Shown: piece by piece, positions 1 to 8,202 of the stretch
How the letters are laid out: each line of letters opens with the position of its first letter
Position numbering within the stretch: the stretch's first letter is position 1
From: Eubacteriales bacterium mix99
GTDB taxonomy: Bacteria; Bacillota; Clostridia; Caldicoprobacterales; DTU083
Reading direction: 5' to 3'
Assembly (NCBI GenBank): GCA_038396605.1
Contig: CP121690.1
Coordinates: 2,202,500-2,266,499 of the forward strand
DNA length: 64,000 bases
Program-made: the position numbers and the translations under genes
The notes under the pieces: generated by a model
The model's input: only the letters and a program-made list of their open reading frames with translations
What the model was told of the DNA's origin: nothing
The model's database searches: none

Positions 1-75
1 TTTCCGTATTCTGATATTTGCGGAAGAACCGGATTACGTTGTTTCAAATAATTACAAAAGGCAGGAGAGAGGAAA

Positions 76-474
76 ATGGCAAAATATCAAAAAAACAAGG
101 CAAATTACGAGATGAATGTGGATCGGGTAAACAAGGTCCTGCATTTAAAGGCAGATGGATTTTTCAATGAAGAAGACGGAAAATCCTTTCTGGAGGACTA
201 CGACAGGATTGTCCAGACCTTTCCCACGAAAGAGTATGCTCTCATCATCGACGTACCGGATTTGAAGCCATCCGGCAGTAAGGTTGCAGAAATGCTGGGG
301 ACTTTGCTGCAAAGATATATGAGTGTTTCCTTCCGGAAAAGATATTTGATAACCAAAGGGAATACCATAACTGTTATGCAGTTCAAAAGACTGGGTCAGC
401 ACATTCCCGGCTGGAAGGATGGAGTGGAGTATGTAATCGATTACGCGGAAGCAATGCAAAAATCCAGAGAATAG
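76..474 (+). CDS. Hypothetical protein, possibly STAS/SpoIIAA-like
   Basis: A 132-residue soluble protein starting at ATG 76 behind a good ribosome binding site (GGAGAGAGG). It has no signal peptide or membrane segment. The pattern is an early beta pair (residues 15-30), a helix, a strand ending in 'IIDVP' (about 56-60) and a C-terminal alpha/beta stretch with 'YVIDYAEA'. This resembles the alternating strand/helix layout of STAS or SpoIIAA-like domains, but no diagnostic motif is present. The gene ends in a clear terminator, so it looks monocistronic or last in an operon that begins outside the window. Function unknown; the STAS idea is a weak inference. Confidence 0.6.
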   Translation: MAKYQKNKANYEMNVDRVNKVLHLKADGFFNEEDGKSFLEDYDRIVQTFPTKEYALIIDVPDLKPSGSKVAEMLGTLLQRYMSVSFRKRYLITKGNTITVMQFKRLGQHIPGWKDGVEYVIDYAEAMQKSRE

Positions 475-486
475 GGATGGACTGGG

Positions 487-522
487 AAGCCATTTCTGTT
501 GTATACAGGAATGGCTTTTTTT
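487..522 (+). terminator. Intrinsic terminator after the first gene
   Basis: AAGCCATT (487-494) pairs with AATGGCTT (510-517), with CTGT/ACAG continuing the stem inside. A run of seven T (516-522) follows. It lies 13 bases after the stop codon of the hypothetical gene. Confidence 0.85.
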
Positions 523-679
523 CAAAGTAGTTTTTGCAGATGGATCCCATCGCAGGCACAGGTGCCTGTCATATATTTACATAAAATAAAGATGCTCTTT
601 TGTTCCTGCAGATTCGCTATTCCAAATGTTTTGTGATAGAATATGTGACGGTAAAAATATAAAAAAGGATGCGAACATT

Positions 680-2062
680 TTGAAGCTTTCACAAAACCGC
701 GATATGGACATGTGTAATGGACCCTTATTCAAAAAAATGCTGTTGTTTGCCCTGCCCCTTATGGCAATGAATGTTCTGCAGCTGCTGTTCAATGCTGCTG
801 ACATTATCGTAGTCGGGCGCTTTTCAGGCAAGGAAGCAATGGCTGCAGTTGGAGCCACAGGGTCTCTGATCAGCCTTCTTGTCAATTTTTTCATGGGATT
901 GTCCGTTGGTACCAGCGTTATTGTTGCCCAGGAATATGGCGCGGACAGGCCGGATTCCGTAAGCCGGACGGTTCATACTTCCATTGCCATCAGTTCCATC
1001 GGCGGGATCATTGTCATGGTTTTGGGGCTCATTCTCTGTAAGCCATTGCTGGAGCTGATGGGCACTCCGGAGGATATTATTGATCTGTCCACAACTTATA
1101 TGAGGATTTACTTTCTCGGACTGCCGGCCAGTATGGTCTTTAACTTCAGTGCGGCAGTTTTGCGTGCCATAGGCGACAGCCGGCATCCAATGTACTATCT
1201 TACCATTGCCGGTATTGTCAATGTGATACTCAATTTGTTTTTTGTGCTGGTGGTGCATATGAGTGTTGCAGGCGTCGCATGGGCTACGATAATTTCCCAG
1301 TACATTTCTGTGGTTCTGATTCTTCTCTGTTTGTACCGAAGCAACGGAGCCATCCAGTTTATGCCCCGGGAAACACGCATTGACAGGGAGCAGCTGAAGG
1401 AGATTGTGAAAATCGGACTGCCGGCAGGCTTCCAGAATTTCTTGTTCTCTCTTTCCAATGTGACCGTTCAGTCTGCCGTGAATTCCTTCGGGTCCACCAT
1501 GGTGGCAGCCAATTCCGCGGCCAGCAACATCGAAAATCTGGTGGGAACCACGATGAATGCCTATTATAACTCTGCCATTACTTTTACCGGTCAGAATATG
1601 GGAGCGGGGAAGTATAGGCGGATCGATACCATAGCAAAGGTTTCCACGATGTTTGTGTTTGCTACCTGGATTCTTTTAAGCGGTGGCATCATACTGTTCG
1701 GAAAGCCATTGCTTCATATATATACGGCTGATCCGGAGGTGATCCGTTTGGGAAATATACGTCTGAATATCATGATGGCCGTATACTTTACCTGCGGTAT
1801 CATGAACGTGTTTCCAGGCCTTACCCGCGGGATGGGCTACTCCATTCTTCCGATGCTCTGTACGCTGATCGGGGCCTGCATCTTGCGAATCGTATGGATT
1901 TATACTATTTTTGTATGGAAACCGACGATCATGATGCTTTATGCCTGCTATCCGGTTACCTGGGCCCTGGCCGGGCTGGGGCAGGTTGCCAGCTTCTTTT
2001 ATGCGAGACATCAGATACACAAACGGGGATCCTGTGAACCCGCCGGCAATGAAACAATATAA
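680..2062 (+). CDS. MATE family multidrug/cation efflux transporter
   Basis: A polytopic membrane protein of about 460 residues with the duplicated MatE architecture: about twelve hydrophobic helices in two six-helix halves, the second beginning around 'IVKIGLPAGFQNFLFS'. The N-terminal 'PLFKKMLLFALPLMAMN' is typical of MATE proteins, which export drugs or metabolites in exchange for Na+ or H+. I placed the start at TTG 680, ten bases after AAAAGGA. An open frame reaches upstream to 626 and an in-frame ATG lies at 704, so the start is uncertain. Substrate cannot be predicted. It is monocistronic, flanked by a terminator upstream and the tRNA-Leu promoter downstream. Confidence 0.9.
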   Translation: MKLSQNRDMDMCNGPLFKKMLLFALPLMAMNVLQLLFNAADIIVVGRFSGKEAMAAVGATGSLISLLVNFFMGLSVGTSVIVAQEYGADRPDSVSRTVHTSIAISSIGGIIVMVLGLILCKPLLELMGTPEDIIDLSTTYMRIYFLGLPASMVFNFSAAVLRAIGDSRHPMYYLTIAGIVNVILNLFFVLVVHMSVAGVAWATIISQYISVVLILLCLYRSNGAIQFMPRETRIDREQLKEIVKIGLPAGFQNFLFSLSNVTVQSAVNSFGSTMVAANSAASNIENLVGTTMNAYYNSAITFTGQNMGAGKYRRIDTIAKVSTMFVFATWILLSGGIILFGKPLLHIYTADPEVIRLGNIRLNIMMAVYFTCGIMNVFPGLTRGMGYSILPMLCTLIGACILRIVWIYTIFVWKPTIMMLYACYPVTWALAGLGQVASFFYARHQIHKRGSCEPAGNETI

Positions 2063-2077
2063 ATTTTGAAAAAGGTG

Positions 2078-2107
2078 TTGACAAGCGTCCGGCATTTCCG
2101 TTATAAT
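2078..2107 (+). promoter_or_regulatory. Sigma-A-type promoter for tRNA-Leu
   Basis: TTGACA at 2078-2083, an 18-base spacer and TATAAT at 2102-2107, placed 19 bases before the tRNA. Both boxes match consensus perfectly, as is usual for stable RNA genes. Confidence 0.9.
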
Positions 2108-2126
2108 AAGCATGTTGTCCGGTTTT

Positions 2127-2213
2127 GCGGGAATGGCGGAATTGGCAGACGCGCTAGATTCAGGTTCTAGTGAGGTCACACTCATGCAGGTTCAAGTCCT
2201 GTTTCCCGCACCA
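2127..2213 (+). tRNA. tRNA-Leu (anticodon CAG)
   Basis: Acceptor stem GCGGGAA (2127-2133) pairs with TTCCCGC (2203-2209), followed by an encoded ACCA end. The anticodon stem CTAGA/TCTAG encloses the loop TTCAGGT, giving anticodon CAG, which reads CTG codons. A long variable arm is present between the anticodon and T arms, as expected for class II tRNA-Leu. The T arm contains GTTCAAGTC. The gene is 87 bases including CCA. Confidence 0.97.
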
Positions 2214-2247
2214 TATAGGAGAACATGAATTATAATGCTTTTAAAGC

Positions 2248-2280
2248 GAAAGGCCTCTGGTGATCAGGGGCCTTTCTTCC
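2248..2280 (+). terminator. Putative terminator after tRNA-Leu
   Basis: GAAAGGCC (2248-2255) pairs with GGCCTTTC (2269-2276), with CTCT/AGGG-type pairs inside. Only a short pyrimidine tract (TTCTTCC) follows, so the terminator is of moderate strength. Confidence 0.6.
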
Positions 2281-2350
2281 AAAAACACTCCATTTCCGGG
2301 AAAGATTTTTTGGAGGTGAGTGTTAACGATGATACAGAGGGATGTTTTCC

Positions 2351-2989
2351 ATGGAAGGCATGAAGGCGGAGGCACCGGTTTATCAGAAGATTGCTGCGGA
2401 TATTGCAGCAAAGATAATGGACAAGCGTTACCATGTAGGAGAAAAGATATATGCCAGGTCATATCTTGCCAGTCAGTATAATGTTTCTTCTGAAACCGCC
2501 CGGCGTGCCATTTGTGTCCTGTCCGACCTGGAGATTGTTGACGTAACGAAAGGCAGCGGCGTGATCATCAGGTCGTATGACAATGCCGTAAAATTTGTCC
2601 ACCAGTACAATGATATTCAGTCATTGAATGATTTGAAAAAAGACATTATGAAGAGCATCCAAAAGCAGAAGGAAGAGATGAAGACTCTGCAGAAATCCGT
2701 TTCCAGCATCATAAGTCAGACGGAACGATTTCAATCTTTTAATCCGTTTATTCCATTTGAGATTGAGATTACGGATCAGACTCCCTTGTTGGGAAAATCC
2801 ATATCGGAAATGAATTTCTGGCATCACACGGCAGCTACCATTGTTTCCATCAAGCGGAACGGGGCGTTGATGATGTCTCCCGGTCCCTATGCGGTTTTGA
2901 AAAATCAGGATGTGCTGTATTACTGCGGGGAAGCGGGCTGTCGGGAACGGGTAAAAAACTTTCTCTATCCGCATGGAAAAGCAACATAA
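2351..2989 (+). CDS. GntR-family regulator with C-terminal RCK_C (TrkA-C) domain, BusR-like
   Basis: About 212 residues in three parts. Residues ~8-75 form a GntR-type winged helix with 'ARSYLASQYNVSSETARRAI' and the wing 'TKGSGVII'. A coiled coil covers ~90-125 (KSIQKQKEEMKTLQKSV). An RCK_C domain covers ~132-205 with 'LLGKSISEMNFW' and 'LKNQDVLYYCG'. This architecture is that of BusR, a c-di-AMP-binding repressor of betaine transporters in streptococci and lactococci (established for those proteins). Here the gene converges on an OpuC-type importer operon, so control of that operon is a reasonable inference. The start is ambiguous: ATG at 2342, 2351 (chosen, 9 bases after GAGGG) and 2360 are all in frame, while the best ribosome binding site (GGAGG, 2311) precedes an out-of-frame ATG at 2329. 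Confidence 0.85.
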   Translation: MEGMKAEAPVYQKIAADIAAKIMDKRYHVGEKIYARSYLASQYNVSSETARRAICVLSDLEIVDVTKGSGVIIRSYDNAVKFVHQYNDIQSLNDLKKDIMKSIQKQKEEMKTLQKSVSSIISQTERFQSFNPFIPFEIEITDQTPLLGKSISEMNFWHHTAATIVSIKRNGALMMSPGPYAVLKNQDVLYYCGEAGCRERVKNFLYPHGKAT

Positions 2990-3028
2990 AGAAAAACAAC
3001 ATAAAGAAAAGCAACATAAAAACATAAA
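2983..3028. repeat. Short degenerate tandem repeat
   Basis: Three imperfect copies of a unit close to (G/A)CAACATAAAGAAAA span the end of the GntR-like gene and its 3' flank (2983-3028). On the minus strand they supply the T-rich tract after the OpuC operon terminator. Probably slippage-generated. Confidence 0.6.
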
Positions 3029-3034
3029 ATAGAA

Positions 3035-3068
3035 GGCATCCAAAAGCATTTCCTGCATTTTGGATGCC
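3035..3068 (-). terminator. Terminator of the OpuC-type operon (shared with the convergent regulator)
   Basis: An 11-bp perfect stem: GGCATCCAAAA (3035-3045) against TTTTGGATGCC (3058-3068). On the minus strand it is followed by a T-rich tract (TTCTATTTTATG), so it serves the minus-strand operon ending at 3104. It may also block read-through from the convergent regulator gene. Confidence 0.8.
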
Positions 3069-3103
3069 GGGCGGTTCCGGATGAAATGCGCCTCTTGTTC
3101 CTC

Positions 3104-4018
3104 TTATTCCAGCAGGCCTTTTTCCTGCAGAAACTGTTTGGCAACTTCCTGTGTGCTTTTTCCTTCCACGTCCACTGCATAGGTCAGGTCGACCATGGTT
3201 TCGTTGCTGAAGATTCCGCCAAGTTTATTCAGGGTTTCCTTCAGATTGGGTGCCTTGTCTTTGTACCGCTCAAACAAATCTTTCCGTACAAGCAGTGCGC
3301 CGTTGTATTCCGGGAAGAAGTTTTTATCATCCTCCAGCACTTTAAGATGGGCCTTTTTGTTCAGACCGTCGGTAGCATATACTTCTGTCACATCGATACT
3401 CCCATTTTCCGCTGCGGAGTATTTCAGCCCGATATCCACCGGCTTGCTTTCCCTGAACTTCAGCCCATAGAATTTAACAAAAGGATTGAATTTCATACTG
3501 CCTTCCTCGCTGAAGAACTCATGTTCTGCCCCAAACACCAGCTTGTCGGCCACCGGGACAAGGTCGCTGATCTTCTCAAGGTCATACTGGTCTGCGATTT
3601 TCTCCGGAACGGCAATGGAATAGGTGTTATCTGTACCAAGCGGATCCAGGAGCATGACGCCCTTTCCCTTTTCTGCGGTCTCATTCACAAAATCATACAG
3701 GGTCTGCCCTTCGGGAATATCCTTTGTATCCATTTTCAGATAGGTGGTAAGCAGCGTCCCATCGTAGCTGTTCATCAGGTCACAGTTGCCCCTGACCAAT
3801 TCATTGAAACCGTTGACAGGAGAGATTTCGTCCTTTATGAGCACCCTGGCATCGGTATCCTGCTCCACCAGCATTTTTACCATTTGATGAATCAATTTCA
3901 TTTCGGAAAATTGACCATCCATAATGATGATTTCCTCCCCGCCTCCCTTTCCCGAGGAGCAGCCTACGACTGAGAGTATCAAAAGTAAACATGTTATGGC
4001 AGCTATCTTTCTTTTCAT
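3104..4018 (-). CDS. opuCC: Osmoprotectant (glycine betaine/choline/carnitine) ABC transporter substrate-binding lipoprotein
   Basis: 304 residues with a lipoprotein signal ending in the lipobox 'LSVVGC' (Cys about 20), then an OpuAC-type binding domain beginning 'EEIIIMDGQFSEMKLIHQMV'. Such domains capture quaternary amines in an aromatic cage outside the membrane. It is the last gene of a four-gene minus-strand operon (ATPase, permease, permease, binding protein) and has its own ribosome binding site (GGAAAGGAG). The length is normal for OpuCC/OsmX proteins. The exact ligand cannot be read from sequence. The symbol follows the Bacillus and Listeria naming by similarity, although the gene order differs from B. 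subtilis opuCABCD. Confidence 0.87.
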   Translation of the reverse strand: MKRKIAAITCLLLILSVVGCSSGKGGGEEIIIMDGQFSEMKLIHQMVKMLVEQDTDARVLIKDEISPVNGFNELVRGNCDLMNSYDGTLLTTYLKMDTKDIPEGQTLYDFVNETAEKGKGVMLLDPLGTDNTYSIAVPEKIADQYDLEKISDLVPVADKLVFGAEHEFFSEEGSMKFNPFVKFYGLKFRESKPVDIGLKYSAAENGSIDVTEVYATDGLNKKAHLKVLEDDKNFFPEYNGALLVRKDLFERYKDKAPNLKETLNKLGGIFSNETMVDLTYAVDVEGKSTQEVAKQFLQEKGLLE

Positions 4019-4088
4019 ACGGTTCTCCTTTCCGAATGACCCGTGCTGTCTTTATTATACGTGTTGTCAGTCTTTGTCATTTTCCTTT

Positions 4089-4730
4089 TCATGTTCCTGG
4101 TTCAACCCCATTACTTTTATTACTTGTACTGCTTGTTTTGGATTCCTGTCGATTCAGCCGTTTTTCAACGGCAGCCATGACACTGTCAAATAATACGGCC
4201 ATGATCATCAGGGACAGCGTTCCGAATAAAATCATCCGCATGTTTTCAATGCGAATGCCCTGGTAGATAACGGAACCCAGTCCGCCTCCGCCTACAAACG
4301 TACCAAAAACAGCTACACCGACTGCTGTGACAGTGGCAATCCGGATCCCGGTAAAAATAACCGGGAAGGCGATGGGCATCTCCACATGGATCAGCCGATA
4401 CCATCGGCTCATTCCCATGCCGGTGGCAACTTCCTTAATGGCAGGATCGATATTTTTCAGGCCAAGGTAGGTGTTACGTACAACCGGGAGCAAGGAATAC
4501 AGAATCAGCCCGATGATGACGGTTGGTTTCCCGGCGCCCAGAAAGGCCATCAGGATGCCCAGCAGAGCCAGAGCGGGAATCGTCTGCAGAACATCCGCAG
4601 TCCATAAAATGACGGAGCGCACGGAATTTTTCATATAGGCCAGAATACCGAGGGGCAGACCAATGATGATGGTAAGCAGTACCGAAGTCAGGACAATGTA
4701 AAGATGCTCAAGAACTATGGACAAATTCAT
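4089..4730 (-). CDS. Osmoprotectant ABC transporter permease (second)
   Basis: 213 residues with about six membrane helices and the BPD-type EAA motif region 'EVATGMGMSRWYRLIHVEMP', the contact site for the ATPase. The motif 'LQTIPALALLGIL' is characteristic of OpuC/ProW-type permeases. Start ATG 4730 follows AGGAGGG and overlaps the end of the upstream permease by 4 bases (ATGA-type coupling), so the two permeases are probably translated together and form the heterodimeric channel. The binding protein lies 70 bases downstream. Confidence 0.9.
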   Translation of the reverse strand: MNLSIVLEHLYIVLTSVLLTIIIGLPLGILAYMKNSVRSVILWTADVLQTIPALALLGILMAFLGAGKPTVIIGLILYSLLPVVRNTYLGLKNIDPAIKEVATGMGMSRWYRLIHVEMPIAFPVIFTGIRIATVTAVGVAVFGTFVGGGGLGSVIYQGIRIENMRMILFGTLSLMIMAVLFDSVMAAVEKRLNRQESKTSSTSNKSNGVEPGT

Positions 4731-5365
4731 CGGATCTCCCTCCTTAATCCCTTTGGAATGACCTTTTTCTGTATCCAGTCAATGATCCGTCCCAGCCCCA
4801 CTGCAAGAATGGCAGCTGGAATCGCACCTGCAATAATCAGAGTATTGTTGTTTGTACTGACACCAATATAAACAAAATCCCCCAGACCTCCCAAACCGAT
4901 CATGGAAGCCAGGACTACCCAGCTTACCGTATATACCGTGGACATACGCAGTCCGCCTATGATTTCAGGGAGTACCAGGGGAAGCTCTACCCAAAAAAGC
5001 GACTGCAGGGAAGACATTCCGCAACCCTTTGCGGCTTCCTTGTATTCCTGGGAAACACCGATCAATCCGGTATAGGTGTTTTTCAGCACGGGGAAAATGG
5101 CATAAATGGTGAGTGCAATAAATACAGTAGCGGGCACCATTCCGGTATACAGAAAAAGGATTCCTATGAAGACAATGCCGGGGATGGTCTGTACTACGGA
5201 AATAATCGGAAGAACGTATCTGGATATTCTGGGAAGTCTCGACAAAAGGATCCCCAGGGCCAAGGCGATGATGAAACCAATGGATACGGAAACCAGCACA
5301 TAGACCAGATGAATCCCGATGGCGTTCCATAGCTTGGTCCCGTAAAGGCGGAAAAAGTCATTCAT
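4727..5365 (-). CDS. Osmoprotectant ABC transporter permease (first)
   Basis: 212 residues with five to six membrane helices, the signature 'VQTIPGIVFIGILFLYTG', and an EAA-like loop 'EAAKGCGMSSLQSLFWVELP' for ATPase coupling. I chose ATG 5365 because it follows a GGGGGG-rich ribosome binding site; the frame stays open seven codons further to 5386. The start lies inside the end of the ATPase gene (8-base overlap), indicating translational coupling. It pairs with the following permease to form the membrane channel of the quaternary amine importer. Confidence 0.9.
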   Translation of the reverse strand: MNDFFRLYGTKLWNAIGIHLVYVLVSVSIGFIIALALGILLSRLPRISRYVLPIISVVQTIPGIVFIGILFLYTGMVPATVFIALTIYAIFPVLKNTYTGLIGVSQEYKEAAKGCGMSSLQSLFWVELPLVLPEIIGGLRMSTVYTVSWVVLASMIGLGGLGDFVYIGVSTNNNTLIIAGAIPAAILAVGLGRIIDWIQKKVIPKGLRREIR

Positions 5366-6482
5366 TGTTATCCCCCCACACCTCACTTGCCAAAGCCTTG
5401 GACATACTGGTTTTGGTAATCATACCGGCCACTTTTTTATCATCTGTCAAAACAAACACATACCCTGCCTGTTTGCTGTTGATGATGTCGAAAGCGGCTT
5501 TTGCCGGAGTATTCTCTGTCACGGTGGGGAAGTCCCTGGTAATCAGGCCTTCGATGGAATCGCCTGCCCTGCCGCGCTCGTTGATGGTATCAACCAGCAA
5601 AACACCGATATAATGCCCCTGCTTATCTATAACGACAAGGGAATCAATATCCAGGTGGTTCATCCGACTGACACATTCCAGTGTTCTTTTGTCCTGGGTG
5701 ACCTTTGCCACCCTGGTTTTCATCAGGTCGGAGCATACCAGCTGATTCCGGGAAAAATTGTGAACGTGTCTGCCCATGAATTCCCCGACCGTATCGTTGA
5801 CCGGTGCCCGAAGCATTCCCTCCGGAGAGTCTGTCTGCAGAATCCGGCCGTCGCTCATAAATACAATGGTATCTGCCATTTTCAGGGCCTCATCCATATC
5901 ATGGGTTACAAAAATAACGGTTTTCCCCAGCTCCTGCTGCAGAGTTTTGACTTCATCCTGGAGGGAATCCCTTGTAATGGGGTCCAGGGCACCAAAAGGT
6001 TCATCCATTAGAATAATGGGGGGTTCAGCTGCCAATGCGCGAAGTACGCCGATACGCTGTTGCTGTCCGCCGCTCATCTCATTTGGATATTTATGGGCAT
6101 ACTCATCATAGGGCAGTTCCACCAGTTCCAGAAGCTTCTTTGCTCTCTGATGCCTTTTCTCCTTATTCCATTTCAGCAGGCGCGGCACCACACAGATGTT
6201 CTCTTCCACTGTCATATTTGGGAAAAGCCCAATCTGTTGGATGACGTATCCGATGTGGCTGCGCAGCTTTTCCGGGTTCATATCCATGATGCTCTTTCCG
6301 TCTATGCTGATACTGCCTGAGTTCATTGGGATCAGACGGTTCAGCATTTTCAGTGTTGTCGTCTTTCCACAACCGGAAGGGCCGATCAGCACTACAAATT
6401 CGCCATCTGATATGGTAAGGCTCAGGTTTTTTACAACTTCGTGTTTTCCATAGGATTTACTGACATTCTTATACTCAATCAT
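5358..6482 (-). CDS. opuCA: Osmoprotectant ABC transporter ATP-binding protein with tandem CBS domains
   Basis: About 374 residues. The nucleotide-binding domain has Walker A GPSGCGKT (34-41), a Q-loop 'VIQQIGLFPN', signature 'MSGGQQQR', Walker B 'IILMDEPFG' and H-loop 'VTHDMDEAL'. Two CBS domains follow from about residue 255 (first 'MKTRVAKVTQDKRTL', second 'DFPTVTENTPAKAAF'). In ProV/OpuCA-type importers such C-terminal CBS pairs sense ionic strength, and those of Listeria and Staphylococcus OpuCA bind c-di-AMP (established for those proteins). Start ATG 6482 follows GGGAG; the open frame extends to 6533. It is the first gene of the operon, about 140 bases after a promoter-like sequence. 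Confidence 0.92.
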   Translation of the reverse strand: MIEYKNVSKSYGKHEVVKNLSLTISDGEFVVLIGPSGCGKTTTLKMLNRLIPMNSGSISIDGKSIMDMNPEKLRSHIGYVIQQIGLFPNMTVEENICVVPRLLKWNKEKRHQRAKKLLELVELPYDEYAHKYPNEMSGGQQQRIGVLRALAAEPPIILMDEPFGALDPITRDSLQDEVKTLQQELGKTVIFVTHDMDEALKMADTIVFMSDGRILQTDSPEGMLRAPVNDTVGEFMGRHVHNFSRNQLVCSDLMKTRVAKVTQDKRTLECVSRMNHLDIDSLVVIDKQGHYIGVLLVDTINERGRAGDSIEGLITRDFPTVTENTPAKAAFDIINSKQAGYVFVLTDDKKVAGMITKTSMSKALASEVWGDNNE

Positions 6483-6578
6483 ATACTCCCTCTTTTTCTG
6501 CTTCCATCCGTTTGTTTGTTTAGATTCTTCCATATCATCAGATTTTATCCCAAAAGGAATCCAATGTTCTGAACATAA

Positions 6579-6616
6579 AAAGAAGCAACTTGATGTAATT
6601 AACAGATTGCTTCTTT
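6579..6616 (-). promoter_or_regulatory. Inverted repeat in the opuCA leader (candidate operator or attenuator)
   Basis: AAAGAAGCAA (6579-6588) and TTGCTTCTTT (6607-6616) form a perfect 10-bp inverted repeat with an 18-base spacer. It begins about six bases after the predicted transcription start of the opuCA operon. On the minus strand it is followed by further T residues (TTTTTATG), so it could be an operator for the nearby GntR/RCK_C regulator or a weak RNA hairpin. Confidence 0.55.
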
Positions 6617-6628
6617 GTACGGTTTATT

Positions 6629-6657
6629 ATGATAGCAAAATTAGATGGAGTTGTCAA
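6629..6657 (-). promoter_or_regulatory. Promoter of the OpuC-type operon
   Basis: On the minus strand TTGACA (6657-6652), a 17-base spacer and TATCAT (6634-6629). The inverted repeat above lies immediately downstream. Confidence 0.75.
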
Positions 6658-6735
6658 ATATATTCGTGGAAAAGACAACATCCACCTGCTGCAGGGAATA
6701 GGGAACTTTCATTGTGCAGACAGGGATTTTTTAAC

Positions 6736-6772
6736 AAAAAAGCCCCCGCAGGAAAATCGCAGAGACTTTTTT
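6736..6772 (-). terminator. Terminator of the ade/purine permease operon
   Basis: On the minus strand a 14-bp stem, AAAAAAGTCTCTGC against GCGGGGGCTTTTTT, encloses a 9-base loop and ends in a T run. Three positions are T·G: they are wobble pairs in minus-strand RNA but would be A·C mismatches on the plus strand, which fixes the direction. Confidence 0.85.
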
Positions 6773-6817
6773 AAATGCATTCATGGAGTGAATTTCATTG
6801 AAATATTGAAACCAGGA

Positions 6818-8140
6818 TTAAACAAAGAATTTGATGGACATGATGGCAGCCATGATAAATGTTCCGACAGTAGGCACTTTGCTCCGGTCTTTGGTAAAGG
6901 CATACTGCACCAGGGCAATCACCACATGAACGACAACGCCCAAAGCAACTCCCAGGACGAAGTCCCCGGTAAATGCGGTGGTCAGGAGCATAAGGGCCAG
7001 CGGGGTCCATTCCATGGGAGTAAACTCCACATCCTCCAGAACCTCCATCATGGAAGCGCCAATCAGGATCAGGACGGGGGAAGTGGCTGCACTTGGGATC
7101 ATCAGGAATAGGGGGGAGAGGAACATGGAGAGCAGGAACATCCCTCCGGTCACTACGGCGGTCAGGCCGGTCCGTCCGCCTGCCTCAATTCCGGCAGCGG
7201 ATTCCACATAGGTTTGAACGTTGGTGATGCCAAACATCCCGCCGATGGAAGTGCCGACAGCGTCTGTCAGAAATACGCGGCTGATACCCGGAAAATTTCC
7301 GTCCTCATCCAGCATTTTGGCTTTTCCGGCCAGACCCAGTGAGGTACCCATTGTGGAAAAGAAGTCGCTGAGCAGAAAGAACATTAAAATGGGTATGTTG
7401 GCAACCTTGAAAACGCCTTTTACATCCGCCTTGAAGGCAACGTCCCCCAATGAACTTAAATCAAAGCTGACGATGGAATGCGGAACCTTGACGACTCCCA
7501 TGACGACTCCGATTCCCGTGGTCAGAAGAATGGAAATCAGATAAGCCCCGCGAACCTGATATTTTTTCCCCTTGATTTCAATCCGAAGGTAATTCAGGAT
7601 CAGGGTAATGGCAAGCCCGATAAAGGCAAGCCGGACAGAAGGCTGGGAAAGATCGCCCAGGCCGGAAAAATCCTTTTTGACGATTCCTGCGTTGGAGACG
7701 GCCAGCCTGGCAAGAAAGATTCCGACGGCTGCGCCGATGCCAACTTTTATATTCTTCGGCATGACACGGACCATGTCTTCCCGGACCTTAAACAATGTCA
7801 ACAGGATCAATATAGCGCCGGTCACCACGAACATGCCGACACCGACCTGCCAGGTGGACTGACCGGGAGCAACCAGGGAATACGCCATGATCGCATTGGA
7901 GCCCATGGCGGGTCCCAATGCAAAAGGCACCCTGGAGTAGAAGGCGGACATGAGAGTGAAGATGCCGGACATCAGGGCAGTCGCGATTACGACGCCCTCC
8001 GGACTCATCCCCACATCTGCCATCATGGAGGACTGGACGGAAAACATATAGGCCATGGTTGCAAATGTTGTGATTCCCGCCACAATTTCTGTTCTTACAT
8101 CGGTTCCGTGCTTTTTCAGTTCAAAATAGTTCTTCAACAT
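6818..8140 (-). CDS. NCS2-family purine permease (AzgA/PbuG-like)
   Basis: 440 residues with 12-14 hydrophobic segments. The N-terminal 'TEIVAGITTFATMAYMFSVQ' and 'FALGPAMGSNAIMAYSLV' match the AzgA branch of NCS2 proteins, which import adenine, guanine or hypoxanthine with protons. 'TNVQTYVESAAGIEAGGRTG' holds the conserved acidic and glycine residues of the transport core. It starts 62 bases after adenine deaminase on the same strand, so a purine imported here can be deaminated at once. Both genes lie behind a guanine-class riboswitch. Exact base specificity cannot be decided from sequence; adenine or hypoxanthine is favoured by context. Confidence 0.9.
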   Translation of the reverse strand: MLKNYFELKKHGTDVRTEIVAGITTFATMAYMFSVQSSMMADVGMSPEGVVIATALMSGIFTLMSAFYSRVPFALGPAMGSNAIMAYSLVAPGQSTWQVGVGMFVVTGAILILLTLFKVREDMVRVMPKNIKVGIGAAVGIFLARLAVSNAGIVKKDFSGLGDLSQPSVRLAFIGLAITLILNYLRIEIKGKKYQVRGAYLISILLTTGIGVVMGVVKVPHSIVSFDLSSLGDVAFKADVKGVFKVANIPILMFFLLSDFFSTMGTSLGLAGKAKMLDEDGNFPGISRVFLTDAVGTSIGGMFGITNVQTYVESAAGIEAGGRTGLTAVVTGGMFLLSMFLSPLFLMIPSAATSPVLILIGASMMEVLEDVEFTPMEWTPLALMLLTTAFTGDFVLGVALGVVVHVVIALVQYAFTKDRSKVPTVGTFIMAAIMSIKFFV

Positions 8141-8202
8141 ATTGATGCACCCCTGTATCCAGTGATCGAACCCGGATCAATTTTCTCTTGCTTGGAATTT
8201 TC

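Noticed and set aside
3086-3973. 295-codon plus-strand frame opposite the osmoprotectant-binding protein
   Set aside because: Antisense to a lipoprotein with clear signal and family features.
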